Below are positions 52,379 through 61,490 of a stretch of 64,000 nucleotides of DNA, in pieces. The notes under the pieces are model-generated. The model was not told where the DNA came from. It did no database searches and saw nothing but the letters and a program-made list of their open reading frames with translations. Numbering within the stretch: the first letter of the stretch is position 1; every line of letters starts with the position of its first letter. The stretch is taken from contig NZ_JARGER010000048.1 in NCBI RefSeq assembly GCF_029210375.1, positions 62,001 to 126,000 on the forward strand, given 5' to 3'. Origin of the DNA: Nocardioides sp. YIM 152315. Its GTDB lineage: Bacteria; Actinomycetota; Actinomycetes; Propionibacteriales; Nocardioidaceae. A program made the translations under genes and the position numbers.

Positions 52379-54241
52379 TCAGGTGACGGTGATCGGCGTC
52401 CCGTTGGCGACCAGCCGCCAGTCGACGGAGGCGAACCGGGCCGGGTCGATGGTGCCGTGGGCGGTGACCCAGTCGATGAGCAGCTGGCGGATCTCGTTCT
52501 GCCGGTTGTAGACGACCGGCGCCGTGGAGACCGCGGGGAAGCCGCCACCGCCGGACTGGCGGTAGTTGTTCACGGCCAGCACGAACTCCTGGTCGGCGGT
52601 GACGGGCGCGCCGCCGTACGCGAGCCCGACGATGCGCGAGCCGATCGGCTGGGCCAGGTCGATGGCGTAGGTCAGCGGGGCGTCGAGGCCGGCGACGGAG
52701 TCGAAGTTGTAGTCGGGCGTGCCGTTCGGGGCGGTCTCGGTCACGGCGTTGGTGACGTCGTCGATCGGGACCGGGCCCGGACCCGACACCGGCTTGAAGT
52801 AGCGGGCGGAGAACTCCAGGTAGTCCTTCACCTGCGCACCGGTCACGCGCACGGCGAGCAGCGTGTTGTCGTAGATGTAGAGGCCAGCCACGTCGCGGAC
52901 GGTGACCTCGCCCGACGGGAAGGACGCCGCGCGGTTGAACGGCGCCGCGATCGAGAGCACCGGCAGCGCGGCGTCGCTGCCGGTGAGGCCGGCCTTGACG
53001 GCGTCCGCCTGCACGTAGTTGACGAAGTCGATGATCGGCACGTCCTCGACGACCGCCCGTGCCGCCGACAACGCTGCGGCGGAGGTGCCGATCGGCGAGT
53101 TCACGTAGGCGATCACCGTGTCGTGCTGCTCGCGCACCGCGCCCGCCACGCGCCGGTCCTCGGCCGCGGTGTTGGAGTTGAGCACCTGCGAGGTCGCGGC
53201 GACCAGCCGCCAGCCGCGTCCCCGGCGCCACCGGGTCTCCTCGACGACGAAGTCCATCACGGCCAGCCGCCGACCCCAGTACGACGGCTCGCACAGCAGC
53301 ACCTGCTGGCCGGTCTCGGCGTTCGTGACGTAGCGCTGGGTGATCTCGACGTGCGCGTGCCCGACTAGGATCGCGTCGATGCCGGGCACCTGCTCGGCGA
53401 CGAGCGACGAGGCGTTCTCGGGGTAGGGCAGCGCGTCGCCGTACGACGAGGACGTGTCCGCGCCCGAGTGCGCCGAGACGATCACGAGGTCGCACCCGCG
53501 CCGGCGCAGCTCCGGGACGAACTTCCGCGCCTGCTCGACGAGACCGGGGAACTCCATCCGTCCCTCGACGTTGGCCTTGTCCCAGATCGCGATGCCCGGG
53601 TTCGTCAGCCCGAGGACGCCGACCTTGAGCGTGTGCCCGCGCCCGACCCGGTAGTGCTTGATGAGGTACGGCGGGAACGCCGGTCGCTTGGTCGCCGGGT
53701 CGACCGCGTTGGCGCCGAGCAGTGGGAAGTCCAGCTGCCGCTCGAAGGCGCGCAGCGTGTCGAGTCCGTAGTTGAACTCGTGGTTGCCGAGCGCCGCGGC
53801 GTCGTACCCGACCTCGTTCATCGCGCGCGCCATCGGGTGCACGGCGCCGCCGATGATCGGGTCGATCTTCGCGTAGTAGTACGCCAGCGGCGTGCCCTGG
53901 ATCGTGTCGCCGGCGTCGAGGGTGAGGACCGGCTCGCCGCGGCGGTCGCGCCGTACCGCCTTGATGAGCGTCGCGACCTTGGCGAGGCCGATGTCGTCGT
54001 GGGCCGCGTCGTCGAACTCGGCGTTCTTGAAGTAGTCCCAGTTGTAGACGTTGCCGTGCAGGTCGGTCGTGCCCAGCACGGTCAGCCTGACCCGGTCGTG
54101 CCGGTGGCGGGGGTCGCGGCCGTGATGTCCGCCGGCGTACGCCGCGTCGGTGTAGCCGGCCGCGGCGAGCGCGGCGGTCCCGGTGACGCCGCCGGCGAGG
54201 ACCGCGCGGCGTGAGGGCAGGGGTGCGGACGATTCGGTCAC
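52379..54241 (-). CDS. Tat-exported 5'-nucleotidase/metallophosphoesterase
   Basis: 620 residues. GTG 54241 has a strong GGAGGAAAGTCA ribosome site. The twin-arginine signal is PSRRAVLAGGVTGTAALAAA. The metallophosphoesterase domain follows (LGTTDLHGNVYNWDYF, LDAGDTIQGTPLAYYY, ALGNHEFNYGLD, VSAHSGADTSSS, VGHAHVEITQRYV), then a 5'-nucleotidase C-terminal domain (ALPVLSIAAPFNRAASFPSG, LAVNNYRQSGGGGFPAV). It probably hydrolyses extracellular nucleotides or 2',3'-cyclic nucleotides. Confidence 0.92.
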   Translation of the reverse strand: MTESSAPLPSRRAVLAGGVTGTAALAAAGYTDAAYAGGHHGRDPRHRHDRVRLTVLGTTDLHGNVYNWDYFKNAEFDDAAHDDIGLAKVATLIKAVRRDRRGEPVLTLDAGDTIQGTPLAYYYAKIDPIIGGAVHPMARAMNEVGYDAAALGNHEFNYGLDTLRAFERQLDFPLLGANAVDPATKRPAFPPYLIKHYRVGRGHTLKVGVLGLTNPGIAIWDKANVEGRMEFPGLVEQARKFVPELRRRGCDLVIVSAHSGADTSSSYGDALPYPENASSLVAEQVPGIDAILVGHAHVEITQRYVTNAETGQQVLLCEPSYWGRRLAVMDFVVEETRWRRGRGWRLVAATSQVLNSNTAAEDRRVAGAVREQHDTVIAYVNSPIGTSAAALSAARAVVEDVPIIDFVNYVQADAVKAGLTGSDAALPVLSIAAPFNRAASFPSGEVTVRDVAGLYIYDNTLLAVRVTGAQVKDYLEFSARYFKPVSGPGPVPIDDVTNAVTETAPNGTPDYNFDSVAGLDAPLTYAIDLAQPIGSRIVGLAYGGAPVTADQEFVLAVNNYRQSGGGGFPAVSTAPVVYNRQNEIRQLLIDWVTAHGTIDPARFASVDWRLVANGTPITVT

Positions 54242-54366
54242 TGACTTTCCTCCCGAGAACGGACAGAGCCTCGCAGTTCTACCCCGATCCCGGGCCACCC
54301 ACAAGGGTCGACACGCCCGGCGATCCGGTCGCCCACCCGTCGGGCGCGTCTGCGACGCTGACGCCC

Positions 54367-55581
54367 GTGACCCGCGCCGCCGCCCTCGCCCCGCTGCGCG
54401 AGCCCCGGTTCCGCTGGTACTTCCTCTCCCGGCTGGTCAACCTGGCGGGGACCACGATGGCGCCGGTCGCGCTCGCCTTCGCCGTGCTCGAGGTCGACGA
54501 CTCCGCCGGCTCGCTGGGCCTGGTGCTCGCGGCGCACAGCATCCCGCAGGTCGTCTTCCTGCTGTTCGGTGGCGTGGTCGCCGACCGGCTCGGACGGACC
54601 CTGGTCATCCAGGTGTCGAACGTTGGCGCGGCCGTCAGCCAGGCCCTGCTCGCGACCCTGCTGCTCACCGGGCACGCGGAGCTCTGGCACTTCGTCGCGC
54701 TCTCGGCCGTCAACGGGACGCTCTCGGCGATGAGCATGCCCGCGATGGCCGGCATCGTGCCGGCGCTCGTGCCCCGGGAGCAGCTCCAGCAGGCCAACGT
54801 GCTCATCTCGATGAGCCGCAGCGCGCTGGCGATCCTCGGCCCGAGCGTCTCCGCCGCGCTCGTCGTCACCGTCGGACCGGGCTGGGCACTCGCGGTCGAC
54901 GCGGCCACCTGGCTGGCCGCGGCGATGCTGCTGGCGCCGATCCGCCTGCCCGCGCGCGCCCGGACCGGCACCGACCCGTCGTTGCTCCGGGAGCTCGTGG
55001 AGGGCTGGCAGTTCTTCCGCCGTACGACGTGGCTGTGGGTGGTCGTCCTCGCGTTCGGCGTGCTCAACGCCATCCACGCCGGCGGCCTCGACACGCTCGG
55101 ACCGGTGCTGGCGAAGGACACCGACATCGGCGCCCACGGGTGGGGCCTGATCATGTCGGCGCAGGCGGTCGGCCTCTTCCTGATGACGCTGCTGCTGTTG
55201 CGCATCCCGCTCCGGCGGCCGCTCTTCTCGGGCATGCTCGGCGTCGCGTTCTTCGGCCTGCCGCTCGTGGTGATGGGGCTGCACCCGCAGACCGCCTGGG
55301 TGATGGCCGCGGCGTTCGTCGCCGGGATGGGCATCGAGCTCTTCGGCCTCGGCTGGAACCTCGCCATGCAGGAGCACGTGCCCGACGAGATGCTCTCGCG
55401 CGCCTACTCCTACGACATGCTCGGGTCGTTCGTCGCCATCCCGGTCGGCCAGCTCGCCTTCGGCCCGCTCGCTGCGGCCTTCGGCATCCGCGACGTGCTG
55501 CTCGCCGGCGGCTTGGTCTACCTGGCCGTCGCCCTGCTCACGCTGACGTCGCGGTCGGTGCGGGAGCTCCGCCGGGCCTGA
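54367..55581 (+). CDS. Major facilitator superfamily transporter
   Basis: 404 residues with about 11-12 membrane helices. LAGTTMAPVALAFAVLEVDD starts the first, and the loop motif GGVVADRLGRTLVIQ lies between helices 2 and 3. The overall pattern resembles the multidrug/macrolide efflux-like MFS_3 group. Substrate unknown. GTG 54367 is chosen because the first helix begins shortly after it. It is divergent from the nucleotidase gene. Confidence 0.87.
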   Translation: MTRAAALAPLREPRFRWYFLSRLVNLAGTTMAPVALAFAVLEVDDSAGSLGLVLAAHSIPQVVFLLFGGVVADRLGRTLVIQVSNVGAAVSQALLATLLLTGHAELWHFVALSAVNGTLSAMSMPAMAGIVPALVPREQLQQANVLISMSRSALAILGPSVSAALVVTVGPGWALAVDAATWLAAAMLLAPIRLPARARTGTDPSLLRELVEGWQFFRRTTWLWVVVLAFGVLNAIHAGGLDTLGPVLAKDTDIGAHGWGLIMSAQAVGLFLMTLLLLRIPLRRPLFSGMLGVAFFGLPLVVMGLHPQTAWVMAAAFVAGMGIELFGLGWNLAMQEHVPDEMLSRAYSYDMLGSFVAIPVGQLAFGPLAAAFGIRDVLLAGGLVYLAVALLTLTSRSVRELRRA

Positions 55582-55612
55582 CGGAGCCCTCGACCCGTGG
55601 CACCCTGTCGCC

Positions 55613-56311
55613 ATGAAGGTCGTCGGCGCCGCCCTGCTCCTGGTCCTCCTCTGCACCGGGCCGGTCCCGGTCGCCACGACTGCCACGGCGGCCGTCGGGC
55701 CCGCGCACCGCGAGGACTGCAGCCACGGCGACGGCACCTTCAAGGTCCTCAGCAAGCGCACCGCCCCGCACCAGCCGTCCGGGTCCTTCGGCGTCTACGC
55801 GTGGATCCAGAGCCGCGCGAAGGGCTGGCGGACCCACGTGCGCGGCGAGATCTGCTTCTTCGACAAGCGTGGCCGGGTCCTCGAGACCGAGCGGTCGTAC
55901 GCCGACGCGCTGGCCGTCGCCCCGCGCGGCAAGACGTCGTTCTACATCTCGGAGGACGCCCCGGCGCGCTGGCACCACTTCACGATCCGCTTCCAGAGCC
56001 GGAAGACGGCCCTGCGCACCGTGCGCCACCACGTCGACGTCGCCACCCACGACGTCAGGATCGACGAGCTGACGGGACTGCAGGTGCCGGTGACGGTCAC
56101 CAACCGCAACCCCTTCACCATCGACCACGTCCGCGTCTTCGTGACGCTCTTCGACCGGCGCGAGCGGATCGTCAGCACCAACCTGATGACCTACGACTAC
56201 ACGGATCCGGACCGGCTACCCGCCGGCGCGTCCGGGGAGTTCGTGGCGCGCTCGTTCCACAGCCACCGGGGCATGGAGCGGGCCGTCGTCCAGGTCGAGG
56301 CGTTCCGGTAG
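55613..56311 (+). CDS. Secreted protein of unknown function with two beta domains
   Basis: 232 residues. A signal peptide (VVGAALLLVLLCTGPVPVAT) precedes two similar-looking beta-rich halves. The second half (QVPVTVTNRNPFTIDHVRVF, then VTLFDRRERIVST) resembles FxLYD-type extracellular domains, which have the pattern V-x-V-x-N-x-x-x-x-x-x-x-V-x-V-x-V-x-x-F-D. One Cys pair (EDCSHG, EICFF) could form a disulphide. No enzyme motif seen. It may share the MFS promoter. Confidence 0.65.
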   Translation: MKVVGAALLLVLLCTGPVPVATTATAAVGPAHREDCSHGDGTFKVLSKRTAPHQPSGSFGVYAWIQSRAKGWRTHVRGEICFFDKRGRVLETERSYADALAVAPRGKTSFYISEDAPARWHHFTIRFQSRKTALRTVRHHVDVATHDVRIDELTGLQVPVTVTNRNPFTIDHVRVFVTLFDRRERIVSTNLMTYDYTDPDRLPAGASGEFVARSFHSHRGMERAVVQVEAFR

Positions 56312-56318
56312 GAGCCTC

Positions 56319-56849
56319 TCAGCACCACTTCTCGGCGAGCGTCCTGACCACGGTCAGGTTGCGGTTGGTCGCGACGCCGAGGTGCTTCTCGACGACCGTG
56401 TTGGTCAACCGGGCGGTGTGGTAGTCGGGGCCGAGCAGCAGGTGCACGGCCCGGCCGCCCACCTTGGCGACCTCGCCCGCCGTACCGACGGCCTCCACGG
56501 CCTCCACCTGCGCGGCCGTCGGCGGCTCCTTGAGCAGCGAGACGTAGTGGCGACCCTCGTGGCCGTCGGCGAACCTTCCGGCGTCGGCGGCGATCTCGCG
56601 CAGCTCCGCCTGGGTGAAGACGATCGTCGGCACCTCGAAGCCCGCCTCGGCCGCGAACGCCTCCTCCAGCGCCGTCTCGATCCTCGCCCGCGACCGCAGC
56701 GAGGTGTCGAAGCGGACGTTGCCGGTGTTGATGTAGGTCTCGACGCCGGTGAACCCGGCCTTCTCGACGGCGGCGACGATCGACGCCTTCGCGAACTTCC
56801 GCTTCGCGCCGAGGTTGATCGCGCGCAGGAACGCCACATAGGTCGCCAT
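56319..56849 (-). CDS. DUF1697 family protein
   Basis: 176 residues. The family start ATYVAFLRAINLGAKRKFAK, ETYINTGNVRFDT and LTNTVVEKHLGVATN are all present. Function unknown. ATG 56861 is an alternative start, 6 bases after the diiron gene's stop; the two are probably one transcript. It converges with the secreted-protein gene with 7 bases between stops. Confidence 0.87.
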   Translation of the reverse strand: MATYVAFLRAINLGAKRKFAKASIVAAVEKAGFTGVETYINTGNVRFDTSLRSRARIETALEEAFAAEAGFEVPTIVFTQAELREIAADAGRFADGHEGRHYVSLLKEPPTAAQVEAVEAVGTAGEVAKVGGRAVHLLLGPDYHTARLTNTVVEKHLGVATNRNLTVVRTLAEKWC

Positions 56850-56867
56850 GCGGATGATCATGCCCGG

Positions 56868-57737
56868 TCAGCGGATCAGCATCGACTTCTTCCACAGCAC
56901 GCGCTGGTGGCGCGGGATCAGGCCGAGGTCGTCGAGGTAGGACGTGACCCGCTCACCCATCCAGGCCAGCGTGTCCTGGTAGTGCGGGTTGCCGAGCGCG
57001 GCCCGCCGGCCCTCGCGCGGGTCGATCCCGACGGCCCGGTAGACCTCGGGGTTGACCAGCGCCCGCGCGACCATGAATGCGGTCTGGGCCAGCGCCACCT
57101 GGTGCCAGGTGAGCGCGACCTTGCTCAGGTCCGGCAGCATCGACTCGACCTCGTCGCGTGCGAACGTCATGTGCCGCGCCTCCTCGAGCACGTGGATCCG
57201 GCAGACCATCCGCACCAGCGGCTGGACGCGCTCGTCCTTCATCAGCTCGCGCTGCCAGCGGTCGAGGATCTCCTCCGCCACCAGGATCGAGGCGTACGCC
57301 GAGGCGCCGACGCCGATCGTCTTCATCAGCCGGCCGAGGCGGTGGATGACCGGCTGCGGGCCGTACGCCGGCGCGCCGACCTTCTCGATCGCCTTGCCGA
57401 ACATCAGCGAGTGCCGGCACTCGTCGCCCACCTCGGTCAGCGCGTAGTGCATCCGCGGGGTGCGCGGGTCGGCGGCGTAGAGGTCGCGCACCATCATCTG
57501 CATCAGGATCAGCTCGAACCAGAGCCCGACGCTGGAGATGCTCGCGACCTCGTGGCGGGACAGCTCGATCCGCTGCTCCTCGGAGAGCCGGTCCCACAGC
57601 GCCGTGCCGTAGAGCGAGACGCGCTCGGGCTGCATGTACCAGAGCCCGTCCACCAGCGGGGCGTCCCAGTCGAGGTCGACCTCGGGGTCGTAGGACTGCT
57701 TCGCGCTGGACTTGAGGAGGCGGTCGGTGACGGTCAT
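56868..57737 (-). CDS. AurF-like diiron oxygenase
   Basis: 289 residues, helical. Iron ligands expected of the AurF fold are seen: EVASISSVGLWFELILMQMM, LTEVGDECRHSLMFGKAIEK (Glu and His), ASILVAEEILDRWQREL and VLEEARHMTFARDEVESML (Glu and His). AurF itself N-oxygenates arylamines; this homologue's substrate is unknown. The divergent TetR gene and its operator lie 58 bases away, so it is probably repressed by that regulator. Confidence 0.85.
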   Translation of the reverse strand: MTVTDRLLKSSAKQSYDPEVDLDWDAPLVDGLWYMQPERVSLYGTALWDRLSEEQRIELSRHEVASISSVGLWFELILMQMMVRDLYAADPRTPRMHYALTEVGDECRHSLMFGKAIEKVGAPAYGPQPVIHRLGRLMKTIGVGASAYASILVAEEILDRWQRELMKDERVQPLVRMVCRIHVLEEARHMTFARDEVESMLPDLSKVALTWHQVALAQTAFMVARALVNPEVYRAVGIDPREGRRAALGNPHYQDTLAWMGERVTSYLDDLGLIPRHQRVLWKKSMLIR

Positions 57738-57758
57738 GGCATCTCTCCCGAGTTATCT

Positions 57759-57780
57759 GTTACCAGAAGTAACGGTTACC
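57759..57780. promoter_or_regulatory. TetR operator between the diiron oxygenase and its regulator
   Basis: gttac (57759-57763) and gtaac (57769-57773) pair as a 5-bp dyad, followed at once by the palindrome ggttacc. Three gttac/gtaac half-sites stand in 22 bases. It lies just before the tagact -10 box of the TetR gene, so binding would block both divergent promoters. Confidence 0.65.
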
Positions 57781-57795
57781 GCTAGACTGGCGCAC

Positions 57796-58482
57796 ATGTC
57801 GCGTCAGGTCAAGGACGGTCGCTCGGCCCGCTGGGAGGCCCACCGCGAGGAGCGGCGCGCCGAGCTGGTGCTCGCCGCGGTCGCGGCGATCGACGCGCTC
57901 GGGCCGTCGGCGGGCATCTCCGAGATCGCGCGCGAGGCCGGCGTCAGCAAGCCCGTGCTGTACCGGTACTTCGACGGTCTCGACGACCTCTACGCCGCGG
58001 TCGGCCGCTGGGGCGCCGAGGAGGTCCTCCAGCGGCTGCTGCCGGCGATCCTCACCGAGGCGCCGATCCGCGAGCGCGTCGCCCGCGGCGTCGACGCCTA
58101 CCTGGCCACCATCGCGGAGCACCCGCACGTCTTCCTGCTGCTGGTGCGCCACCGCGCCGCGGGCAACGACCCCCTGGCCGACGGCAAGGCCGCGATCGCG
58201 GCGACCTTCGCCCGGGTGCTCGGCGACACGATGCGCGAGCTTGGCATCGACGCCGGCGGCGCCGAGCCCTGGGCCCAGTCCCTGGTCGGGATGGGGCTCG
58301 CGACCGGCGAGTGGTGGCTCGAGCGGCAGACCATGAGCCGGTCCGCCGTCGGCGGCTACCTGACGTCGTTCATCTGGCACGCGTTCTCCGGCACGGCCGG
58401 AGAACTCGGCGTACCCCTGCAGTCCCTGGACGCCCCCGATGCCGTCCCCGGATCCATCACCCCGCTCGAGGAGAGGCGATGA
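57796..58482 (+). CDS. TetR-family transcriptional repressor
   Basis: 228 residues. The N-terminal helix-turn-helix is LVLAAVAAIDALGPSAGISE, then IAREAGVSKPVLYRYFDGLD. The rest is helical. ATG 57796 follows tagact by seven bases (leaderless). It probably controls the divergent diiron oxygenase and itself. Its stop overlaps the DUF4873 gene by 4 bases. Confidence 0.91.
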   Translation: MSRQVKDGRSARWEAHREERRAELVLAAVAAIDALGPSAGISEIAREAGVSKPVLYRYFDGLDDLYAAVGRWGAEEVLQRLLPAILTEAPIRERVARGVDAYLATIAEHPHVFLLLVRHRAAGNDPLADGKAAIAATFARVLGDTMRELGIDAGGAEPWAQSLVGMGLATGEWWLERQTMSRSAVGGYLTSFIWHAFSGTAGELGVPLQSLDAPDAVPGSITPLEERR

Positions 58483-58772
58483 CACACGCAGCACCCCATC
58501 ACGAGGCCCGGGAGGAGTACGCCGGCCCCGCGACGCTGGTCGCCGGCGAGGCGGAGCTGGTCGTCGAGGTCGACCTGCGCGGCCGGTTCGAGCCCATCGA
58601 CGGGCGCTTCCACTGGTACGGCCGGCTCGCGGCCGCGCCCGAGCTCGGCGAGGTGAGGCCGGGGTCGACGGTGACGCTGACGACCGAGCACGGCTCGGCC
58701 GAGGGACGGCTCAACGACGTCGATCCCTGGGGCCGGCCCCGGATCAGCGGCCTCGGCCGCCCGCCCTTCTGA
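58479..58772 (+). CDS. DUF4873 family protein
   Basis: 97 residues. EEYAGPATLVAGEAELVVEV and DLRGRFEPIDGRFHWYGRLA are the conserved DUF4873 motifs. The domain otherwise occurs at the end of flavin monooxygenases or beside oxygenase genes; its job is unknown. It is translationally coupled to the TetR gene (ATGA). Its position beside a diiron oxygenase fits a role in that pathway. Confidence 0.85.
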   Translation: MTHAAPHHEAREEYAGPATLVAGEAELVVEVDLRGRFEPIDGRFHWYGRLAAAPELGEVRPGSTVTLTTEHGSAEGRLNDVDPWGRPRISGLGRPPF

Positions 58773-58775
58773 CCA

Positions 58776-59573
58776 CTAGGCCGGCAGCTGTCGCACGAAG
58801 GCCAGGACGCGCTCCGCGAGCCGCTCGGGCTGGTCGAACGGCAGACCGTGGCCGGCGTCGTCGATCTGCTCGACGCGCAGGCGCGGGTTGAGCTCCGCCA
58901 GCTCGGCGGCCACATCGAGGGTGACCACGGGTCTGTCGCCGATGACCAGCAGCGTCGGCAGGTCGAGCGAGCCGACGACCTCCCGGTAGGGAGGGTTGGG
59001 CGGCCGGAGGACGTCGAACGCGGCGACGCTGGTCCTCAGTCGCGCCTCCACCTGGAGCTCGACGAGCTCGCGGGACCGGCGCGTGTGCCGGGTGAGCGCG
59101 TCCTCCAGGAGCGCCGCCCTCCCGCGGTCGATGGCCTCCCGGTGCTGCCCGGCGACGTCGCTCGCATGCACCTCGCGTTGCCGCTCGCCGCTCAGGAACG
59201 TGGGATCGACGAGGACGAGTCCGCGCAGGAGGTGACCGGCCCGGGCCGCGACCAGCGCCGCCGTCATGCCGCCCATGGAGTGGCCGACGAGCACGGGGCG
59301 CGAGAGGCCGAGCGCCTGGACCAGGCCGACCACGTCGGCGGCGAGATCCGGATAGCGGTAGCCGGCGGCCGGCACGCTCGAGCGTCCATGTCCGCGGGCG
59401 TCGGGCAGGATCACGTCCAGGTCGGGCTCGAGAAGTCTCGCCACGGGCGCCCAGCCCGCGCCGCTGCCCATCAGGCCGTGGAGCAGCACGGCGGGCGGCT
59501 TGTCCCCGCCGGTCCGCAGGTACGAGATCGACACACCGCTCACGTCGGCATGGCGGACGGGCCAGGACGACAT
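58776..59573 (-). CDS. Alpha/beta hydrolase
   Basis: 265 residues. Nucleophile Ser in LVGHSMGGMTAALV, oxyanion loop LLHGLMGSGAGWAPV, acid in VIGDRPVVTLD and His in DAGHGLPFDQPERLA. Substrate unknown. ATG 59573 is chosen because tagcgt lies seven bases upstream, in place of the ATG seven codons earlier. It converges with the DUF4873 gene. Confidence 0.9.
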   Translation of the reverse strand: MSSWPVRHADVSGVSISYLRTGGDKPPAVLLHGLMGSGAGWAPVARLLEPDLDVILPDARGHGRSSVPAAGYRYPDLAADVVGLVQALGLSRPVLVGHSMGGMTAALVAARAGHLLRGLVLVDPTFLSGERQREVHASDVAGQHREAIDRGRAALLEDALTRHTRRSRELVELQVEARLRTSVAAFDVLRPPNPPYREVVGSLDLPTLLVIGDRPVVTLDVAAELAELNPRLRVEQIDDAGHGLPFDQPERLAERVLAFVRQLPA

Positions 59574-59595
59574 GACGGGAACGCTAGCGGTCATC

Positions 59596-59739
59596 CCCGT
59601 TGATTCACCAAGGGTCTACGCACCCAGCGCACGCACCTCGCTGCGTTGGCGACGCTCGGTAGACAACCCGGTATGCCGTCGCGCCGCCGCCTTGCGATGC
59701 ACGCACGCTGAGCACGGATACCCCCGACGTATCAACGGG
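59596..59739. repeat. Structured intergenic stretch bounded by a 9-bp inverted repeat
   Basis: cccgttgat (59596-59604) and atcaacggg (59731-59739) pair exactly. Inside lie ggtctac/gtagacc-like arms and ccagcgca/tgcgttgg. Parts (tcaccaaggg, gacgctcg) resemble the gap at 26641-26700. No reading frame is supported. The region separates the divergent alpha/beta hydrolase and MarR genes. Confidence 0.45.
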
Positions 59740-59794
59740 CACGACCACTAGCGAAGCCCGGCCCTCCGACCGATGTGACCCGGCCCATGTTCAA

Positions 59795-59815
59795 TTACAT
59801 AGGTTTCCTATGTAA
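59795..59815. promoter_or_regulatory. MarR operator overlapping its own -10 box
   Basis: ttacatagg (59795-59803) and cctatgtaa (59807-59815) form a perfect 9-bp dyad with a ttt spacer. It overlaps the taacat box (59813-59818) that lies eight bases before the MarR GTG start. Autorepression is the simplest reading. Confidence 0.75.
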
Positions 59816-59826
59816 CATGGTCGGAC

Positions 59827-60261
59827 GTGACCACCTCCCCCGCCCGTGACGTCGAGCTGGCGAGCGACCTCGTGGTGCACGCGGCCCGCCTGGTGCGCGC
59901 CGTACGACGCGAGCTGGAGCTGCCCGCGATCGTCCGCATCGTGTCGCTGCTCGACGAGCACGGCCCGGTCGGCATCAGCAGGCTCGCCGAGCTGGACCGG
60001 TGCTCCCAACCGACGATGTCGAGCGCCGTCGCGCAGCTCGTCGACCGCGGCTGGGCCACGAAGGCCCCCAACCCCGACGACGCGCGGGGCAGCGTCGTCA
60101 CCCTGACCGACGCGGGCCGCGCCGAGCTCGCCCGGATCCGCCGGCTCAACGGCGAGCGGGTGGCCGCGCTCGTCGCCGATCATCCCGACCTCGACAACGA
60201 GGACCTCGCCACGGCCGTCGCCGTGCTCCGCGGAGTCCTCCAGAAAGGCAGCACCTCGTGA
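59827..60261 (+). CDS. MarR-family regulator of the adjoining MFS pump
   Basis: 144 residues. Winged helix GPVGISRLAELDRCSQPTMS, then SAVAQLVDRGWATKAPNPDD and ARGSVVTLTDAGRAELARI. It probably represses its own operon through the 59795-59815 palindrome and is released by a transported toxin. Its stop overlaps the start of the MFS gene (GTGA, 4 bases). Confidence 0.92.
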   Translation: MTTSPARDVELASDLVVHAARLVRAVRRELELPAIVRIVSLLDEHGPVGISRLAELDRCSQPTMSSAVAQLVDRGWATKAPNPDDARGSVVTLTDAGRAELARIRRLNGERVAALVADHPDLDNEDLATAVAVLRGVLQKGSTS

Positions 60262-61481
60262 GTTCCCTCCTCAAGCAGCCGCGCGCCGTGTGGGCCGTGG
60301 CCTTCGCGTGCGTCATCGCCTTCATGGGCATCGGGCTCGTGGACCCGATCCTCAAGGAGATCGCGGCCGACCTCGGGGCCACCGGCAGCGAGGTCTCGCT
60401 GCTCTTCAGCAGCTACATGGCGGTGATGGGCATCGCGATGCTGGTGACCGGCGTCGTCTCGAGCCGGATCGGCGCGAAGCGCACGCTGCTGGCGGGCCTG
60501 GTGCTGATCATCGCCTTCGCGGCCCTTGCCGGCGCGTCGGACTCCGTCGGCGCCGTGATCGGGTTCCGCGCCGGCTGGGGCCTGGGCAACGCCCTCTTCG
60601 TGGCGACCGCGCTGGCGACCATCGTGCAGGCGTCGAAGGGGTCGGTCGCGCAGGCGGTCATCCTGTTCGAGGCCGCGCTCGGTCTCGGCATCGCATCCGG
60701 TCCGCTCCTGGGCGGCCTGCTCGGCGAGCAGTCGTGGCGCGCGCCGTTCTTCGGTGTCTCGACCCTGATGGCGATCGCGCTGGTCGCGACCGCCTTCTTC
60801 CTCCCGTCGACGCCGCCGCAGGGTCGTCGTACGTCGCTCGCCGACCCGTTCCGCGCGCTGCGCCACCCCGCGCTGCTGCTGCTCGCCCTGGTCGCGATCT
60901 TCTACAACCTCGGGTTCTTCACGCTGATGGCCGCCGGCCCGTTCGCGCTGCCGAGCTTCGGCATCATGCAGATCGGCTGGACGTTCTTCGGCTGGGGCGT
61001 GCTGCTCGCCCTCACCTCGGTGGTCGTCGCCCCGTGGCTCCAGCGCCTCTTCGGCACGCTGCCGACGCTGACCGCGGTGCTCTCGCTCTTCGCCGTCGTC
61101 ATGGCGCTGATGGCCGCGTTCGCCGAGCACGAGACCGTCATCGCGATCGGCATCATCGTGGTCGGTGCCCTGCTCGGCATCAACAACACGCTGGTCACCG
61201 AGGCCGTGATGGGCGCCGCTCCCGTGGAGCGGCCCGTCGCGTCGGCGGCGTACTCCTTCGTGCGCTTCACCGGCGGCGCCATCGGCCCCTACGTCGCCAT
61301 GAAGCTCTTCGAGCACCAGGGCGTGCACGCGCCGTTCTGGTTCGGCGCGGCGGCGATCGCCGTCGGCGTGGTGATCATCACGGCCGGCTCGCCGGTCATC
61401 CGCAAGGCCCTGCACGGCGAGCTCGCCGGCGGGCACTCCGTCGACGAGGCCGAGGCCGAGCTGGTCGGCGACCTGGCCTGA
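60258..61481 (+). CDS. MFS efflux transporter
   Basis: 407 residues with 12 predicted membrane helices. AVAFACVIAFMGIGLVDPIL starts the first, and the conserved loop SSRIGAKRTLLAGLVLIIAF follows helix 2. The DHA1-type layout fits drug or metabolite efflux. It is the second gene of a MarR-regulated operon. The message meets the 21-bp palindrome at 61491-61551 just after the stop. Confidence 0.92.
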   Translation: MSSLLKQPRAVWAVAFACVIAFMGIGLVDPILKEIAADLGATGSEVSLLFSSYMAVMGIAMLVTGVVSSRIGAKRTLLAGLVLIIAFAALAGASDSVGAVIGFRAGWGLGNALFVATALATIVQASKGSVAQAVILFEAALGLGIASGPLLGGLLGEQSWRAPFFGVSTLMAIALVATAFFLPSTPPQGRRTSLADPFRALRHPALLLLALVAIFYNLGFFTLMAAGPFALPSFGIMQIGWTFFGWGVLLALTSVVVAPWLQRLFGTLPTLTAVLSLFAVVMALMAAFAEHETVIAIGIIVVGALLGINNTLVTEAVMGAAPVERPVASAAYSFVRFTGGAIGPYVAMKLFEHQGVHAPFWFGAAAIAVGVVIITAGSPVIRKALHGELAGGHSVDEAEAELVGDLA

Positions 61482-61490
61482 GCGTTTCCG

